A DNA stretch of 35,901 nucleotides from the NCBI GenBank assembly GCA_027061785.1, contig JAMOVA010000130.1:1-35901 (forward strand), given 5' to 3'. Positions 23,196 to 31,163 of the stretch are shown here, piece by piece. A model generated the notes under the pieces. The model saw nothing but the letters and a program-made list of their open reading frames with translations, made no database searches and had not been told where the DNA came from. The DNA comes from Thermoproteota archaeon. GTDB taxonomy: Archaea > Korarchaeota > Korarchaeia > Korarchaeales > Korarchaeaceae. Each line of letters begins with the position of its first letter. Position 1 is the stretch's first letter. The position numbers were made by a program, and so were the translations under genes.

Positions 23196-24209
23196 TCATT
23201 TGGGAAGCTCCACGACCGTGAATCTGCCCTCCTTGGTGAGCCTCACCTTCCCCTCCCTCTCCATTCTCCTGAGCCGCCTCCAAACCGTGGCTCTGGGGGC
23301 ATCCATGGACCTTATGATCTCCGACTGCATGGCCCTCCCCCCTCTCTCCTCCAGGAACTCCAATATCCGCTGTTCCAACTCGTCCGTCGCCTCGGGTACC
23401 ATTCTTCCCTTTCTTCCCCTCCCTCTCAACGCGAGGAGGATGATTGCGAGTGAAGCGACCCCCAAGGGCAGGAGGTAGACGTAGGGGAATGGGCTTGTCT
23501 CCTGAGATAGTTGGCTCTCCGCTTTCTCAGTCGATCTCGTAAAGGACGCAGGGGTGAACGACGACGTTTCAGGGGTCTGGGTCCCCGAGCTCGTCGTTAT
23601 AGGTGGAGAGGAGGTTGACGGCCGCCATCTGACATTTTCGGTGGTCTCGTTCATGTTCCCGGTTGTGGAGGGAGTGATTTGTGGTGCTGATGTCTTCTGG
23701 GTCAACTTATATGAAATCCAATGTCTCCCACCCTTGAAATCTATGATCAGCCAACTACCTGCCAGTTCTAACCTATCCGGGATGTCCGACATCCCCAAGA
23801 TGACGCACTCATTAATGAGTCTGACCTGCGAGCTGTTCACATCCAGATCGAAGGTGAGGTTCCACACGGGACCCGTCTTGGTGGTGAGAGAGGGGGTCTG
23901 GTATGAAACACTCAGGTGCCTGATTCCAGGCGCCTGAACAACTATCTTATTTCCTTTAAGCGTGTAATTAACCAAGAGGCCATCTCCCACGACGATCAGG
24001 TGATGTGGCTCCCCATCAATCTTCAGAGAGACACCTCTGCTGCTCAGGGTGAGATTCGTCTCCAACAGGACATCGACCCAGCCATCAGGAAAAACCGTCA
24101 AGACTGCTTTGGACGACATCGAGGCCACGACTGGAATCGGGGTAATGAGTGCCAGTGTCATTGTAATGAGCACTATTGTCGCCAGTACAGGCCCCTTGCA
24201 TCCTCTCAA
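23196..24209 (-). CDS. Membrane-anchored winged-helix regulator with extracellular sensor domain (COG2512-like)
   Basis: This is a one-component signal transducer of 337 residues. Order: signal or anchor helix (VLATIVLITMTLALITPIPVVA); a beta-rich extracellular domain (about 30-165); a Ser/Thr/Pro-rich stalk (about 165-230); a transmembrane helix (YVYLLPLGVASLAIILLAL); and a cytoplasmic winged helix (LEQRILEFLEERGGRAMQSEIIRSMDAPRATVWRRLRRMEREGKVRLTKEGR) with a clear recognition helix and wing. Transmembrane winged-helix regulators of this design are an archaeal speciality. Being next to exported MBL hydrolases and surface proteins, it may sense the cell surface and control them, though no target site is visible. 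Confidence 0.85.
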   Translation of the reverse strand: MRGCKGPVLATIVLITMTLALITPIPVVASMSSKAVLTVFPDGWVDVLLETNLTLSSRGVSLKIDGEPHHLIVVGDGLLVNYTLKGNKIVVQAPGIRHLSVSYQTPSLTTKTGPVWNLTFDLDVNSSQVRLINECVILGMSDIPDRLELAGSWLIIDFKGGRHWISYKLTQKTSAPQITPSTTGNMNETTENVRWRPSTSSPPITTSSGTQTPETSSFTPASFTRSTEKAESQLSQETSPFPYVYLLPLGVASLAIILLALRGRGRKGRMVPEATDELEQRILEFLEERGGRAMQSEIIRSMDAPRATVWRRLRRMEREGKVRLTKEGRFTVVELPK

Positions 24210-24299
24210 TTGTCCTCATGGGAAGGTTGGCGGGTGTCATATTAACCATTCCGGTCCCGTTCCAAACACACCAAGTTTCGATAAAACCGGGCTACTACA

Positions 24300-25100
24300 T
24301 TAGTGGGGAGATCCACCATCGGAGGATGTTCCTGTCATCCCTCCCTTGCCCATCCCTCCGCTCTCCTCGTGATCACGGGTTGGATGCTCTCCCGCAGATC
24401 CCGGCTGAGCGTTTCCTCCAGTGGTGGAGATAGTCTTCGTCATCTTAACGCTCTGCTGTGCCACGATTGCGTCAATAACGTCGGAGAGCAGTTGATCTAC
24501 CACTCTCAGGTAATGAGCGGTCTCATTGCGGTCTCCGGAAAGCCCGGAAATTCTAGCTCTGCTCAGGTTACGCTCCGCCTGCAGGAGGAGCCCCTCGATC
24601 CGACTGGTGTCCACACCCTCGGCCTTCATGTTGATCACAACCGATTTCAGCCTTTCCAATCTCATCTCGTGTCTCATCACATCATATATGGGACTGGGTC
24701 GTTGATTTCCTAGAACATCTATCCTCCACCTGCTGAGGCAGATGAGCAGGTCTGCGTAGGAATTTCCCAGCAGGTTAAGGGCCTTAAGAGCGTTCGTTGC
24801 AGCCAATCTCTCATTAGATGATTGTAGACTGACCTCAGCGGCCTTGGCGTATTTATCGGAGAGTTCCAAATTCGTTTCAGCCTCCTTGTACTGCTGACCG
24901 CAGTGCTCCATGACAGGTTCCGCGCCTCCTATGCGGGAGAGGAGGACGGAGAGGTCCGTTCTGGTGACATTATAGAGGCCGAGAATGCCTAGGGTGACAG
25001 AATTCCCTGCCTCTGAGTGAACATATAGTGTTCCGGTGAGAATAGCAGCAATTAGGATCGCTAGCAGGCTCAGACTTCCCTTCCCTTTCGTCCAAGTCAC
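24300..25100 (-). CDS. Exported helical protein of unknown function
   Basis: No family recognised. After a signal or anchor helix (LSLLAILIAAILTGTLYVH) the protein is almost entirely helical (residues about 55-235), with Ser/Asn-rich turns and two Cys (MEHCGQQ, LLICLSR). It ends in a Gly/Ser/Thr-rich hydrophilic tail. The layout resembles four-helix sensor or hemopexin-free spacer domains of archaeal surface proteins. The GTG at 25100 is preferred because AGAGGTGG lies just upstream; in-frame ATGs at 25127 and 25184 are possible. It lies 90 nt upstream of the membrane-bound regulator on the same strand, so the two may be linked functionally. Confidence 0.75.
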   Translation of the reverse strand: MTWTKGKGSLSLLAILIAAILTGTLYVHSEAGNSVTLGILGLYNVTRTDLSVLLSRIGGAEPVMEHCGQQYKEAETNLELSDKYAKAAEVSLQSSNERLAATNALKALNLLGNSYADLLICLSRWRIDVLGNQRPSPIYDVMRHEMRLERLKSVVINMKAEGVDTSRIEGLLLQAERNLSRARISGLSGDRNETAHYLRVVDQLLSDVIDAIVAQQSVKMTKTISTTGGNAQPGSAGEHPTRDHEESGGMGKGGMTGTSSDGGSPH

Positions 25101-25229
25101 CTGATGGGCACCACCTCTTTCGCTCATTGTAGAATAAAACTGCGCCGCGTGAGCGATGGGCGCTAGGTGGGCGGAAGATGCCATCAGATCTGGGTTGTCA
25201 TCGTGTCGTTAGAAAGGTTCCAATGCCCA

Positions 25230-25415
25230 TCACCTGATAATGATGTCAATGATGCGCGGATCAGCGAAGTCCTTCTTCTGGCCCTCCTCGTGATCCAACT
25301 CTGGGTCCAGATAGCCCGTGATCGGGGGAAGACCCAGCGCTGCATGAGGTGGTAATAAGCCCGCTGGTGCCCACTTCATCCTAACCGTGACACCATTACC
25401 CTTCTTGGCCTTCAA
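25230..25415 (-). CDS. Possible small protein (61 residues or fewer)
   Basis: A frame from a TTG at 25415 (or ATG at 25379) reads MKWAPAGLLPPHAALGLPPI followed by TGYLDPELDHEEGQ, with amino-acid content like a real protein. The open frame continues upstream without stop to about 25493. A TATA-like GTTATATCTT on the minus strand near 25447-25456 would start transcription about 10 nt before the TTG. No family recognised. It could be a fragment of a larger decayed gene. The rest of 25185-25550 holds nothing else that I can identify. Confidence 0.35.
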   Translation of the reverse strand: MKAKKGNGVTVRMKWAPAGLLPPHAALGLPPITGYLDPELDHEEGQKKDFADPRIIDIIIR

Positions 25416-25550
25416 ATCAATCCCGTAATTTGATATGGAGGCGAAGATATAACGGCGCCGATCGAGCGGAAGGCGCTCGCCCAGCGCTCACGACCTGCGG
25501 GGTGGGTTACGGGAGCTATCCCTCGAATCGTCCCCTATTTTTTCGGCTAC

Positions 25551-26153
25551 TTAAATCCACCTTCCCTCCATCATGTGAGAGACCGATTCTATAATGAGGT
25601 GTTTCCTCACCTTGATTAGGAAATCCTTGAAGGCCCTTTCCACATTGAAACCCTTGAGGGCCGAGATCTCCCACACATCAGCCTTTATCCCTAGAAGGGG
25701 GACGATGCTGCTCGGGTCCTTGGCGTAGGGGAGGTCGTGCTTGTTCGAGAATATCACCGTCGGGAAGCGGGCACCGAGGACCTCCCTAGCTTCCTGGTAC
25801 TGTTCCATCGCGTAAACTAAGTGAGCCGGTTGAGTGGCATCTATCAGGAGGATCACCCCGTTCTTGCCCCTGAGAAGTGCCTTTCTGGCGCCGGAGAATG
25901 CTACTTGTCCCGGAGTTCCGGTAATGGTGACCTTCCAGATCTCATTCGAGGGATCTACCTCATCTATCTGGTTTCTCCTGTATATCCTGTTCTCAGTCGC
26001 GTCCCACAGGACTATACCGTAGTCGAAGCCCACGGTTGTGGAGAATGTCCCCTTGGAGTAGTCCATCCTGACGGCCCACGGGTCGAGCTTCCTTATCAGC
26101 GTCGTCTTGCCAGCTTGGTGCGGCCCTATTACAACGAGCTTCATTTTCTTCAT
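25551..26153 (-). CDS. Small Ras/SRPRB-like GTPase (COG2229, MglA-like)
   Basis: This 200-residue P-loop GTPase contains G1 GPHQAGKTT (residues about 10-18), a G2 Thr in KGTFSTTVGFDYG, G3 as TGTPGQ in place of DxxGQ, G4 SNKHD, and G5 SALKG. COG2229 proteins are the prokaryotic relatives of the SRP receptor beta subunit and of MglA, which controls polarity of type IV pili in Myxococcus. The missing Asp of DxxG (here Thr) is common in this group. The gene lies 38 nt after a stalked surface-protein gene and is divergent from the pilus-like operon, so a role in placing or switching that machine is a reasonable hypothesis. Confidence 0.85.
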   Translation of the reverse strand: MKKMKLVVIGPHQAGKTTLIRKLDPWAVRMDYSKGTFSTTVGFDYGIVLWDATENRIYRRNQIDEVDPSNEIWKVTITGTPGQVAFSGARKALLRGKNGVILLIDATQPAHLVYAMEQYQEAREVLGARFPTVIFSNKHDLPYAKDPSSIVPLLGIKADVWEISALKGFNVERAFKDFLIKVRKHLIIESVSHMMEGRWI

Positions 26154-26190
26154 GGAGGGACCCTCCCTAAGTGGCAGGCGACCCCTTTGA

Positions 26191-26946
26191 TCACCTCCTC
26201 CTAAGAGCCATCACCAAGAGAATGATCACTAGAACGCCGATCACTCCTAAGCCGATCAGCCGAACATCCAGCTGTGCCCCCGCGGAGGAGCCGGAGGTCA
26301 CCGTTATCGTGCGCACCTTGGTCAGCGTAACGTTTTTGGTCAGAGTGGCAGTTTTCGTTACATTCTGTGTCACTGTCCTGAGGATGGTGAGGGTCGTTAT
26401 ATTGAACTGGGTGAAGGTAGTGGTTTCAGTCCTAGTAACCGTTTGTGTCACAGTTTGAAGGTACTCCAGCGCCTTGGTCACGGTCTCCGTTAGGGTGACG
26501 GTCGTGACGTTAGTAATCGTCTGTGGAACCGGGACCACTATTGAGAAGTGCTCAGTATCGGCATCGAACCACCCGGAGGATGAATCTTTCATCTTCAGGA
26601 TGGCCGTGTACGAGTAAGTTCCGGGATCCGTGAGCCTCTCGAAGTGGAGGGTCACGGTCTTCTCCTCTGATATGGCACCTACCGAGTACCTGATGGATTC
26701 GGCCAAGTACTCGCCCGTTGAATCGTCCCTTATGAGCACGACGTAGTAGCCGGGTGAGTCGAACTGAACCTTCACTCCCACCTCTACCGTTACTTTGACG
26801 ACCGTCTCGTTGATAGGAGTTTCCTCCAAGCTTATATCGGTTATCCATCCCTGCGTCGCCGCGCTCCTTGCTAATGGGAATGAGAGAGCGGCTAACAAAA
26901 TCACAAGGCCAAGTCTCAGGTATGATGGCGGGATTTTCATTTTCAC
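26191..26946 (-). CDS. Stalked surface protein with C-terminal membrane anchor
   Basis: This 251-residue protein has a signal peptide (LRLGLVILLAALSFPLARSAATQG) and a beta-sandwich-like ectodomain (about 30-130; VTVEVGVKVQFDSPGYYVVLIRD). A Thr/Val stalk of some 75 residues follows, made of TVT-type repeats with several N-x-T sites (NVTTVTLTETVTKAL, TQNVTKTATLTKNVTL), then a C-terminal helix (LIGLGVIGVLVIILLVMAL) and basic tail. This is the standard form of an archaeal surface protein tethered below the S-layer and probably glycosylated. The gene leads a two-gene unit with the GTPase. The ATG at 26940 would suit a leaderless start better than that at 26946. Confidence 0.8.
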   Translation of the reverse strand: MKMKIPPSYLRLGLVILLAALSFPLARSAATQGWITDISLEETPINETVVKVTVEVGVKVQFDSPGYYVVLIRDDSTGEYLAESIRYSVGAISEEKTVTLHFERLTDPGTYSYTAILKMKDSSSGWFDADTEHFSIVVPVPQTITNVTTVTLTETVTKALEYLQTVTQTVTRTETTTFTQFNITTLTILRTVTQNVTKTATLTKNVTLTKVRTITVTSGSSAGAQLDVRLIGLGVIGVLVIILLVMALRRR

Positions 26947-26964
26947 TCATGTGATGTGCATGGT

Positions 26965-26974
26965 GCTTAAAAGG
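26965..26974 (-). promoter_or_regulatory. TATA-like box for the surface protein/GTPase unit
   Basis: CCTTTTAAGC on the minus strand is 23-29 nt upstream of the two candidate ATGs (26946, 26940), consistent with a leaderless mRNA. Confidence 0.45.
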
Positions 26975-27056
26975 GTAAAACATGGAAGTGATGAATCCCC
27001 GCTTTCCCCATCCAATTTTTACCGTTGGGTGGGAACAGAAAGAATTGTAAGTTAGG

Positions 27057-27064
27057 GATATATT
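27057..27064 (+). promoter_or_regulatory. TATA-like box for the LamG pilin-like gene
   Basis: GATATATT is centred about 45 nt upstream of the TTG start at 27105, so the transcript should have a short leader. Confidence 0.4.
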
Positions 27065-27104
27065 GGAGGAACATATCGCAGATCCGGAAAGGGGGCTGTG
27101 AAGG

Positions 27105-28250
27105 TTGGAAAGCGCCATAGCTCTGCTGTTCTTCGCCATTATAATACTGCTCATGATCGGCTTGGTCGTCCAGATACAAGCGGACTTCATTTCACTCTCA
27201 AACAACGTCCAGAAGATCCTCGCTCTTGAAAGGGAGAGGGCTAAAGAGAACGCTGAGATAACGTGGAGGGGAAGGTACGATATTATATTGAGGAACCTCG
27301 GTACCAACACCAGTATTAGATACATCTACGTCTATGTGAACGGATCCAAGGTACCCAGCTTCCAATTACCGGTGGAGGACTTGGTCGCCATAGTGAATGG
27401 AACCCTCAGGCCTCATTACTACTCTGGGGGGCTTCTACTGAGTCCCAATATCAGGGTTAGACTGAACTTGGAGCAGTTTGGGCATTGGAGGATTCTCTAC
27501 AATCTACAGCAGATCGCCAGCGGCTCCACAGTCCTTCTGCAAGTTCCAATTCCTTCAGATACGGATCCCGCTAAATACTTCCCGGACGAGCAATTCCTGA
27601 ATACGAGTTGGCTTGATTTCGGAGCTGATGGTTACGCCCTCTACAGGAATCTGTCCGCTATCACCAGACCAAGGGTAAATACTGGTCTTTCCTCTGGGGA
27701 GAATTGGACGGCCTGCCTCTGGCTCAAAATCATCGATCATAAGAACTGGGGAAGTCCCTGGACGGTCCTAGACATGGACTCAATTCAGGTGATGATAGAT
27801 CCCGATTTCGATGGGGCTGAGTACCATCCGAAGGTATTCCTCAGGGTCGCAGGAACCGACCTAGTTCAGGGGGCAGACTACGTCAACGCCACTGATTGGA
27901 ACCATTACTGCGTAGTCAGCAACGGTACGCACATGCTATTCTACGTGAACGGCAGAGTGGTTGACATAAAGGATCAACCCTCTCCTCTGAGTGTCTCTTA
28001 CATTCAGTTACCGCACCAGCAATACGAGAAAGCCGAGGTAGCTGCCTTCGACGATCTTTACATTGCCAAGCGATACCTCGAATCCAGCGCGGTGAGGGCC
28101 TTAGCGGCCAACGCGATATTCGACCCGGGAGCTCCTTACATATACTTCTCGTTCGACAGGCTTCCCAATGTGATAACCAGGGTGGATTTAGTGACCGATC
28201 TCGGCGTAGTATTCGCTTCTAGTGCGCCTCAGAAACTACTGCCCGGGTAA
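27105..28250 (+). CDS. Pilin-like membrane protein with LamG/concanavalin-like domain (first copy)
   Basis: This 381-residue protein starts MESAIALLFFAIIILLMIGL, one hydrophobic helix with an acidic residue at position 2, resembling a mature type IV pilin helix but without a charged leader. A stop codon directly before the TTG excludes a longer form. Helix residues continue to about 50 (NNVQKILALERERAKENAE). A first beta domain has a conserved strand (RYIYVYVNGSKVPSF). A LamG-like fold follows (about 195-340) with two Cys that can pair (TACLWLKI, WNHYCVV), FYVNGRVVDI, and FDDLYIAKRYLESS. LamG domains bind glycans or matrix proteins. A paralogue is at 31164. Probable role: surface adhesin or minor filament subunit. 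Confidence 0.75.
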   Translation: MESAIALLFFAIIILLMIGLVVQIQADFISLSNNVQKILALERERAKENAEITWRGRYDIILRNLGTNTSIRYIYVYVNGSKVPSFQLPVEDLVAIVNGTLRPHYYSGGLLLSPNIRVRLNLEQFGHWRILYNLQQIASGSTVLLQVPIPSDTDPAKYFPDEQFLNTSWLDFGADGYALYRNLSAITRPRVNTGLSSGENWTACLWLKIIDHKNWGSPWTVLDMDSIQVMIDPDFDGAEYHPKVFLRVAGTDLVQGADYVNATDWNHYCVVSNGTHMLFYVNGRVVDIKDQPSPLSVSYIQLPHQQYEKAEVAAFDDLYIAKRYLESSAVRALAANAIFDPGAPYIYFSFDRLPNVITRVDLVTDLGVVFASSAPQKLLPG

Positions 28251-28270
28251 TAACGCGCGCTAATCGATCG

Positions 28271-28281
28271 ACATTTTTTTC
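28271..28281 (+). terminator. T-run terminator after the first LamG gene
   Basis: Seven consecutive T follow the GC-rich CGCGCG segment shortly after the stop at 28250. Archaeal transcription commonly ends at such runs. It would separate the first LamG gene from the large Cys/His-rich gene, which has TATA-like sequences of its own near 28312 and 28332. Confidence 0.4.
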
Positions 28282-28370
28282 ATGGGAAACCTCTCTCCTG
28301 CGATTTTGAAGCTAAATAATGGATGAGAAGGTTAATAAGAGTTACGGAGTTCACGCGCGAGGAGATGGGA

Positions 28371-31154
28371 ATGAAAACCCAGAGGAGGAAATTGGATGGA
28401 ATATTCTGGAAAAGAGTTGTCCTCATACTGACGCTGTCGATTCTAATAGTCCCGATTCTCCCTGTAAGTAGCAATCCATTGCACTCATTCTGGAGCTTCT
28501 TCACCTACGAGGTTCATGAGGGGGACATTGGCTGCCCTGCATCACCGGCATGCCACTGCAGCAAGACCCTAGATGTGTTCTTCGGACACCATCACCACGA
28601 TTTGAGGTTTGACGTTGAGTCCGGGCTGAGTGCTAGCTGCTGTGGATGGGACGCCAGGGACATGGACATTCCTGTGACGGCGGAGGCGTTCATAGGGGCG
28701 ATAGACTCCAGTTACATCAGGCACCTCTACAACAAATACGAGTTCCTCTTCCGACCAGGATGGGAGGACCACGTCCAGAATCGCGAGCCTTTCAGGGCCT
28801 TCGCGATAGGTCACTCCCTGCTCAAGGCTGCACCAACTTTCGCCACTTTCAACGTCAGCCAGTGCTTTGGAAACGTCTGTGGGCCATTCAAGATAACGGC
28901 CGAGGTGCATGAGGGTGGAGGATGCTGCTGGGGTAGGTACGCCAATGTATCTGTTTGGTTCAACAATTACGGCAGGTGGGAGCTCCTCCATTCTGAGAGA
29001 TTCCACCTCTCCGGGCATTGTGGCTGCGGTGGCTGTTCATCCGGGGACGTGATATCTGGATTCTTCCCGCATCTCAACGTCAATGGAATCTCCTACAGCT
29101 TCGCGTTCTTCTACTTCAACGTGACATCCAACAGATTCCTGACTCATGAGGAGGCCATGAACTACTGCCACTGCAACCCGACCACCACCAGGATATCGAT
29201 CATGCTCACCCCATGTCCTGATTACAGGTATGGAAGCGTGGCCTACGAGAGGAAGAGGTTCTGGGACACGGACGAGGGACACATGTTCAGGTACTTCTAC
29301 TCCAATGTCACCACGTGGGGATGGAGATGGTGGCATCACTACTTCCGCTGGTTCCTCTTCTCCAATGACCTCGTGTACAAGGACTCATTCGTCTATCCAA
29401 GCCTGGATGAGGCTCCCGTCAGAGAGATCGCTTCTGATAGCGTGACTGGTCATCTGACATTCTATCACAGGAGTGTTGAGGCTACGGCTTCCGCTAGCGT
29501 GGAGGATGTACTCTTCAATAACGAGGATCTGCCTGTGTTCATCGCGTCCCTGAACACAACCAATGGCATGGAGAGGAAGATCGTTTACGGACCGGTCCTG
29601 AGGCCCACCATCCTGAACTACACCATAGAGATTGTGGGGCCGAAGAAGTACCATGTGAAGCTCTGGGTGGATCCGAACATCGTTTGGGAGAACAACTTCA
29701 CAAAGGCGAAGCTGTTAGTGATCTCCTCATTCAACAAGGAGAAGGACATAGATGAGATGATATGGCACTCTTACGCTGGCTCCATCTTCAAGTTCACCGT
29801 CTCTGACGAGTACGAGCTGCCGGGCCATGTGGTGGAGAGCGGGCATGAGTGCGGATGTGGATGCGGGTGTCACCACCATCACCACCACACCCACAACATC
29901 TACGTCTTCGAAGGGACCGTTGACCTCTACGGCAAGGACTTCAGCGGCATAGCGCTGCTCTCCTACAACAACCTGCTCTACTCTGACGCGATAGTGTTGT
30001 TCACAGAGCCCGACCACAAGGTCACTCCGGTGATAAAGGTCCTCGATAATGAGACGAGCGAGGTCATCCCTGGAGCCACCGTGGTGATTGGGTCCCCGGA
30101 TGTCAGGCTGGAGGGCACCACGGACGGAACAGGAATGTGGCAGCCCGATCATCCTATAGATCCCGGACTCTACTGGGTGTACACCTACAAGGAGGGATAC
30201 CTGCCTAGGAACGAGACCATACTCATAGACCACTCTGGAGTATATGAGATGAGACTCCAGAGGGCAGAGGGAATGCTCACAGTACATGTTGTGGACAACG
30301 AGACCTCCGGGCCCATAGATCAGGCCTACGTCGTCATGACCAGGGAGTCCGATGGCATGAACGCCTTCTCCTACACCGACGTTAACGGTACAGCTTACTT
30401 CTCCTCTGACGAGGGCACCTGGCTCATCACCGCATCCAAGGAGGGATACTTCCCGTCTAACGTGACCATAACCCTGACATCAGACAACCTCACCTCCGAG
30501 GTGACCTTACGCCTCGTGAGGAACCCGAACGCCACCACCGAGACTACGGCAGCGGCCAACTACAACACCAGAGTGATACTCGGCGGATGGCTCGACGTTG
30601 AGCTTCCGGGCAACCTGAGCGGGACCTACATAATCCTCTCCAAGTACGCCAAGTACTGGAACGGCTCCACCTACGTGACTGGTCTGCCAATGGTTTACAA
30701 CGAGGTGGAGAACAAGACTTACGTGGACACGAGCGGTGGTAAGGGCCTGCAGTTCTTCCCGCTGTACGACCTGCTTGAGCATCCAGGCGAGGCCCTATCG
30801 CTCATAGGAAACAACGTGACCATAGAACTTGTGAGGACTGACGGCTATACCGTGAGGGTCAACGCAAGAGTCGGAACGCTGAGGTTCGATGATGTGCAGG
30901 TGTCAGGTACCACCGTGACCGGCAGGCTCGTATGGGACGATGGAACTGAGTTCAGACCGCAGAACGAGTGGGAGTTCGTGCAGGTGGTCGTGGCAGAGAC
31001 GGGCGACGCTGTGATAGTCAGTCCAGACGGGACGTTCACGCTGCACCTGAGCCGCGAGCTGAGTTCGTTCACCCTCAACGTGTTCTTCAAGGGACGCGGT
31101 GGGATGGAGAGCTACCAGGTTCCCTTCTCAGGGAGCTACGTGTGGAAGGGCTAG
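28371..31154 (+). CDS. Large secreted Cys/His-rich protein with two carboxypeptidase-regulatory-like domains
   Basis: This 927-residue protein has a signal peptide (WKRVVLILTLSILIVPILPVSS) and no C-terminal anchor. The N-terminal half (about 35-530) matches no family I know and is full of Cys/His clusters: CPASPACHC, GHHHH (about 72-76), SCCGWD, CFGNVCG, GCCWG, HCGCGGC, YCHCN. At about 494-508 a CGCGCGC run is joined to six His and THN. Two carboxypeptidase-regulatory (transthyretin-like) domains follow at about 550-630 and 634-715 (LDNETSEVIPGATVVIG; VDNETSGPIDQAYVVM). A beta-rich region with many N-x-T/S sites ends the protein. Metal binding (Zn, Cu or Ni) or dense disulfides are likely. 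The ATG at 28371 is chosen for the GGAGATG just upstream; 28323 is an alternative. It lies between two LamG pilin-like genes. Confidence 0.8.
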   Translation: MKTQRRKLDGIFWKRVVLILTLSILIVPILPVSSNPLHSFWSFFTYEVHEGDIGCPASPACHCSKTLDVFFGHHHHDLRFDVESGLSASCCGWDARDMDIPVTAEAFIGAIDSSYIRHLYNKYEFLFRPGWEDHVQNREPFRAFAIGHSLLKAAPTFATFNVSQCFGNVCGPFKITAEVHEGGGCCWGRYANVSVWFNNYGRWELLHSERFHLSGHCGCGGCSSGDVISGFFPHLNVNGISYSFAFFYFNVTSNRFLTHEEAMNYCHCNPTTTRISIMLTPCPDYRYGSVAYERKRFWDTDEGHMFRYFYSNVTTWGWRWWHHYFRWFLFSNDLVYKDSFVYPSLDEAPVREIASDSVTGHLTFYHRSVEATASASVEDVLFNNEDLPVFIASLNTTNGMERKIVYGPVLRPTILNYTIEIVGPKKYHVKLWVDPNIVWENNFTKAKLLVISSFNKEKDIDEMIWHSYAGSIFKFTVSDEYELPGHVVESGHECGCGCGCHHHHHHTHNIYVFEGTVDLYGKDFSGIALLSYNNLLYSDAIVLFTEPDHKVTPVIKVLDNETSEVIPGATVVIGSPDVRLEGTTDGTGMWQPDHPIDPGLYWVYTYKEGYLPRNETILIDHSGVYEMRLQRAEGMLTVHVVDNETSGPIDQAYVVMTRESDGMNAFSYTDVNGTAYFSSDEGTWLITASKEGYFPSNVTITLTSDNLTSEVTLRLVRNPNATTETTAAANYNTRVILGGWLDVELPGNLSGTYIILSKYAKYWNGSTYVTGLPMVYNEVENKTYVDTSGGKGLQFFPLYDLLEHPGEALSLIGNNVTIELVRTDGYTVRVNARVGTLRFDDVQVSGTTVTGRLVWDDGTEFRPQNEWEFVQVVVAETGDAVIVSPDGTFTLHLSRELSSFTLNVFFKGRGGMESYQVPFSGSYVWKG

Positions 31155-31163
31155 GGGACTTAG

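Noticed and set aside
29862-29890. His6 next to CGCGCGC as an engineered affinity tag
   Set aside because: It lies in the middle of a natural-looking gene of 927 codons with mixed CAC/CAT codons, and many other Cys/His clusters are present. A native metal-binding segment is far more likely.
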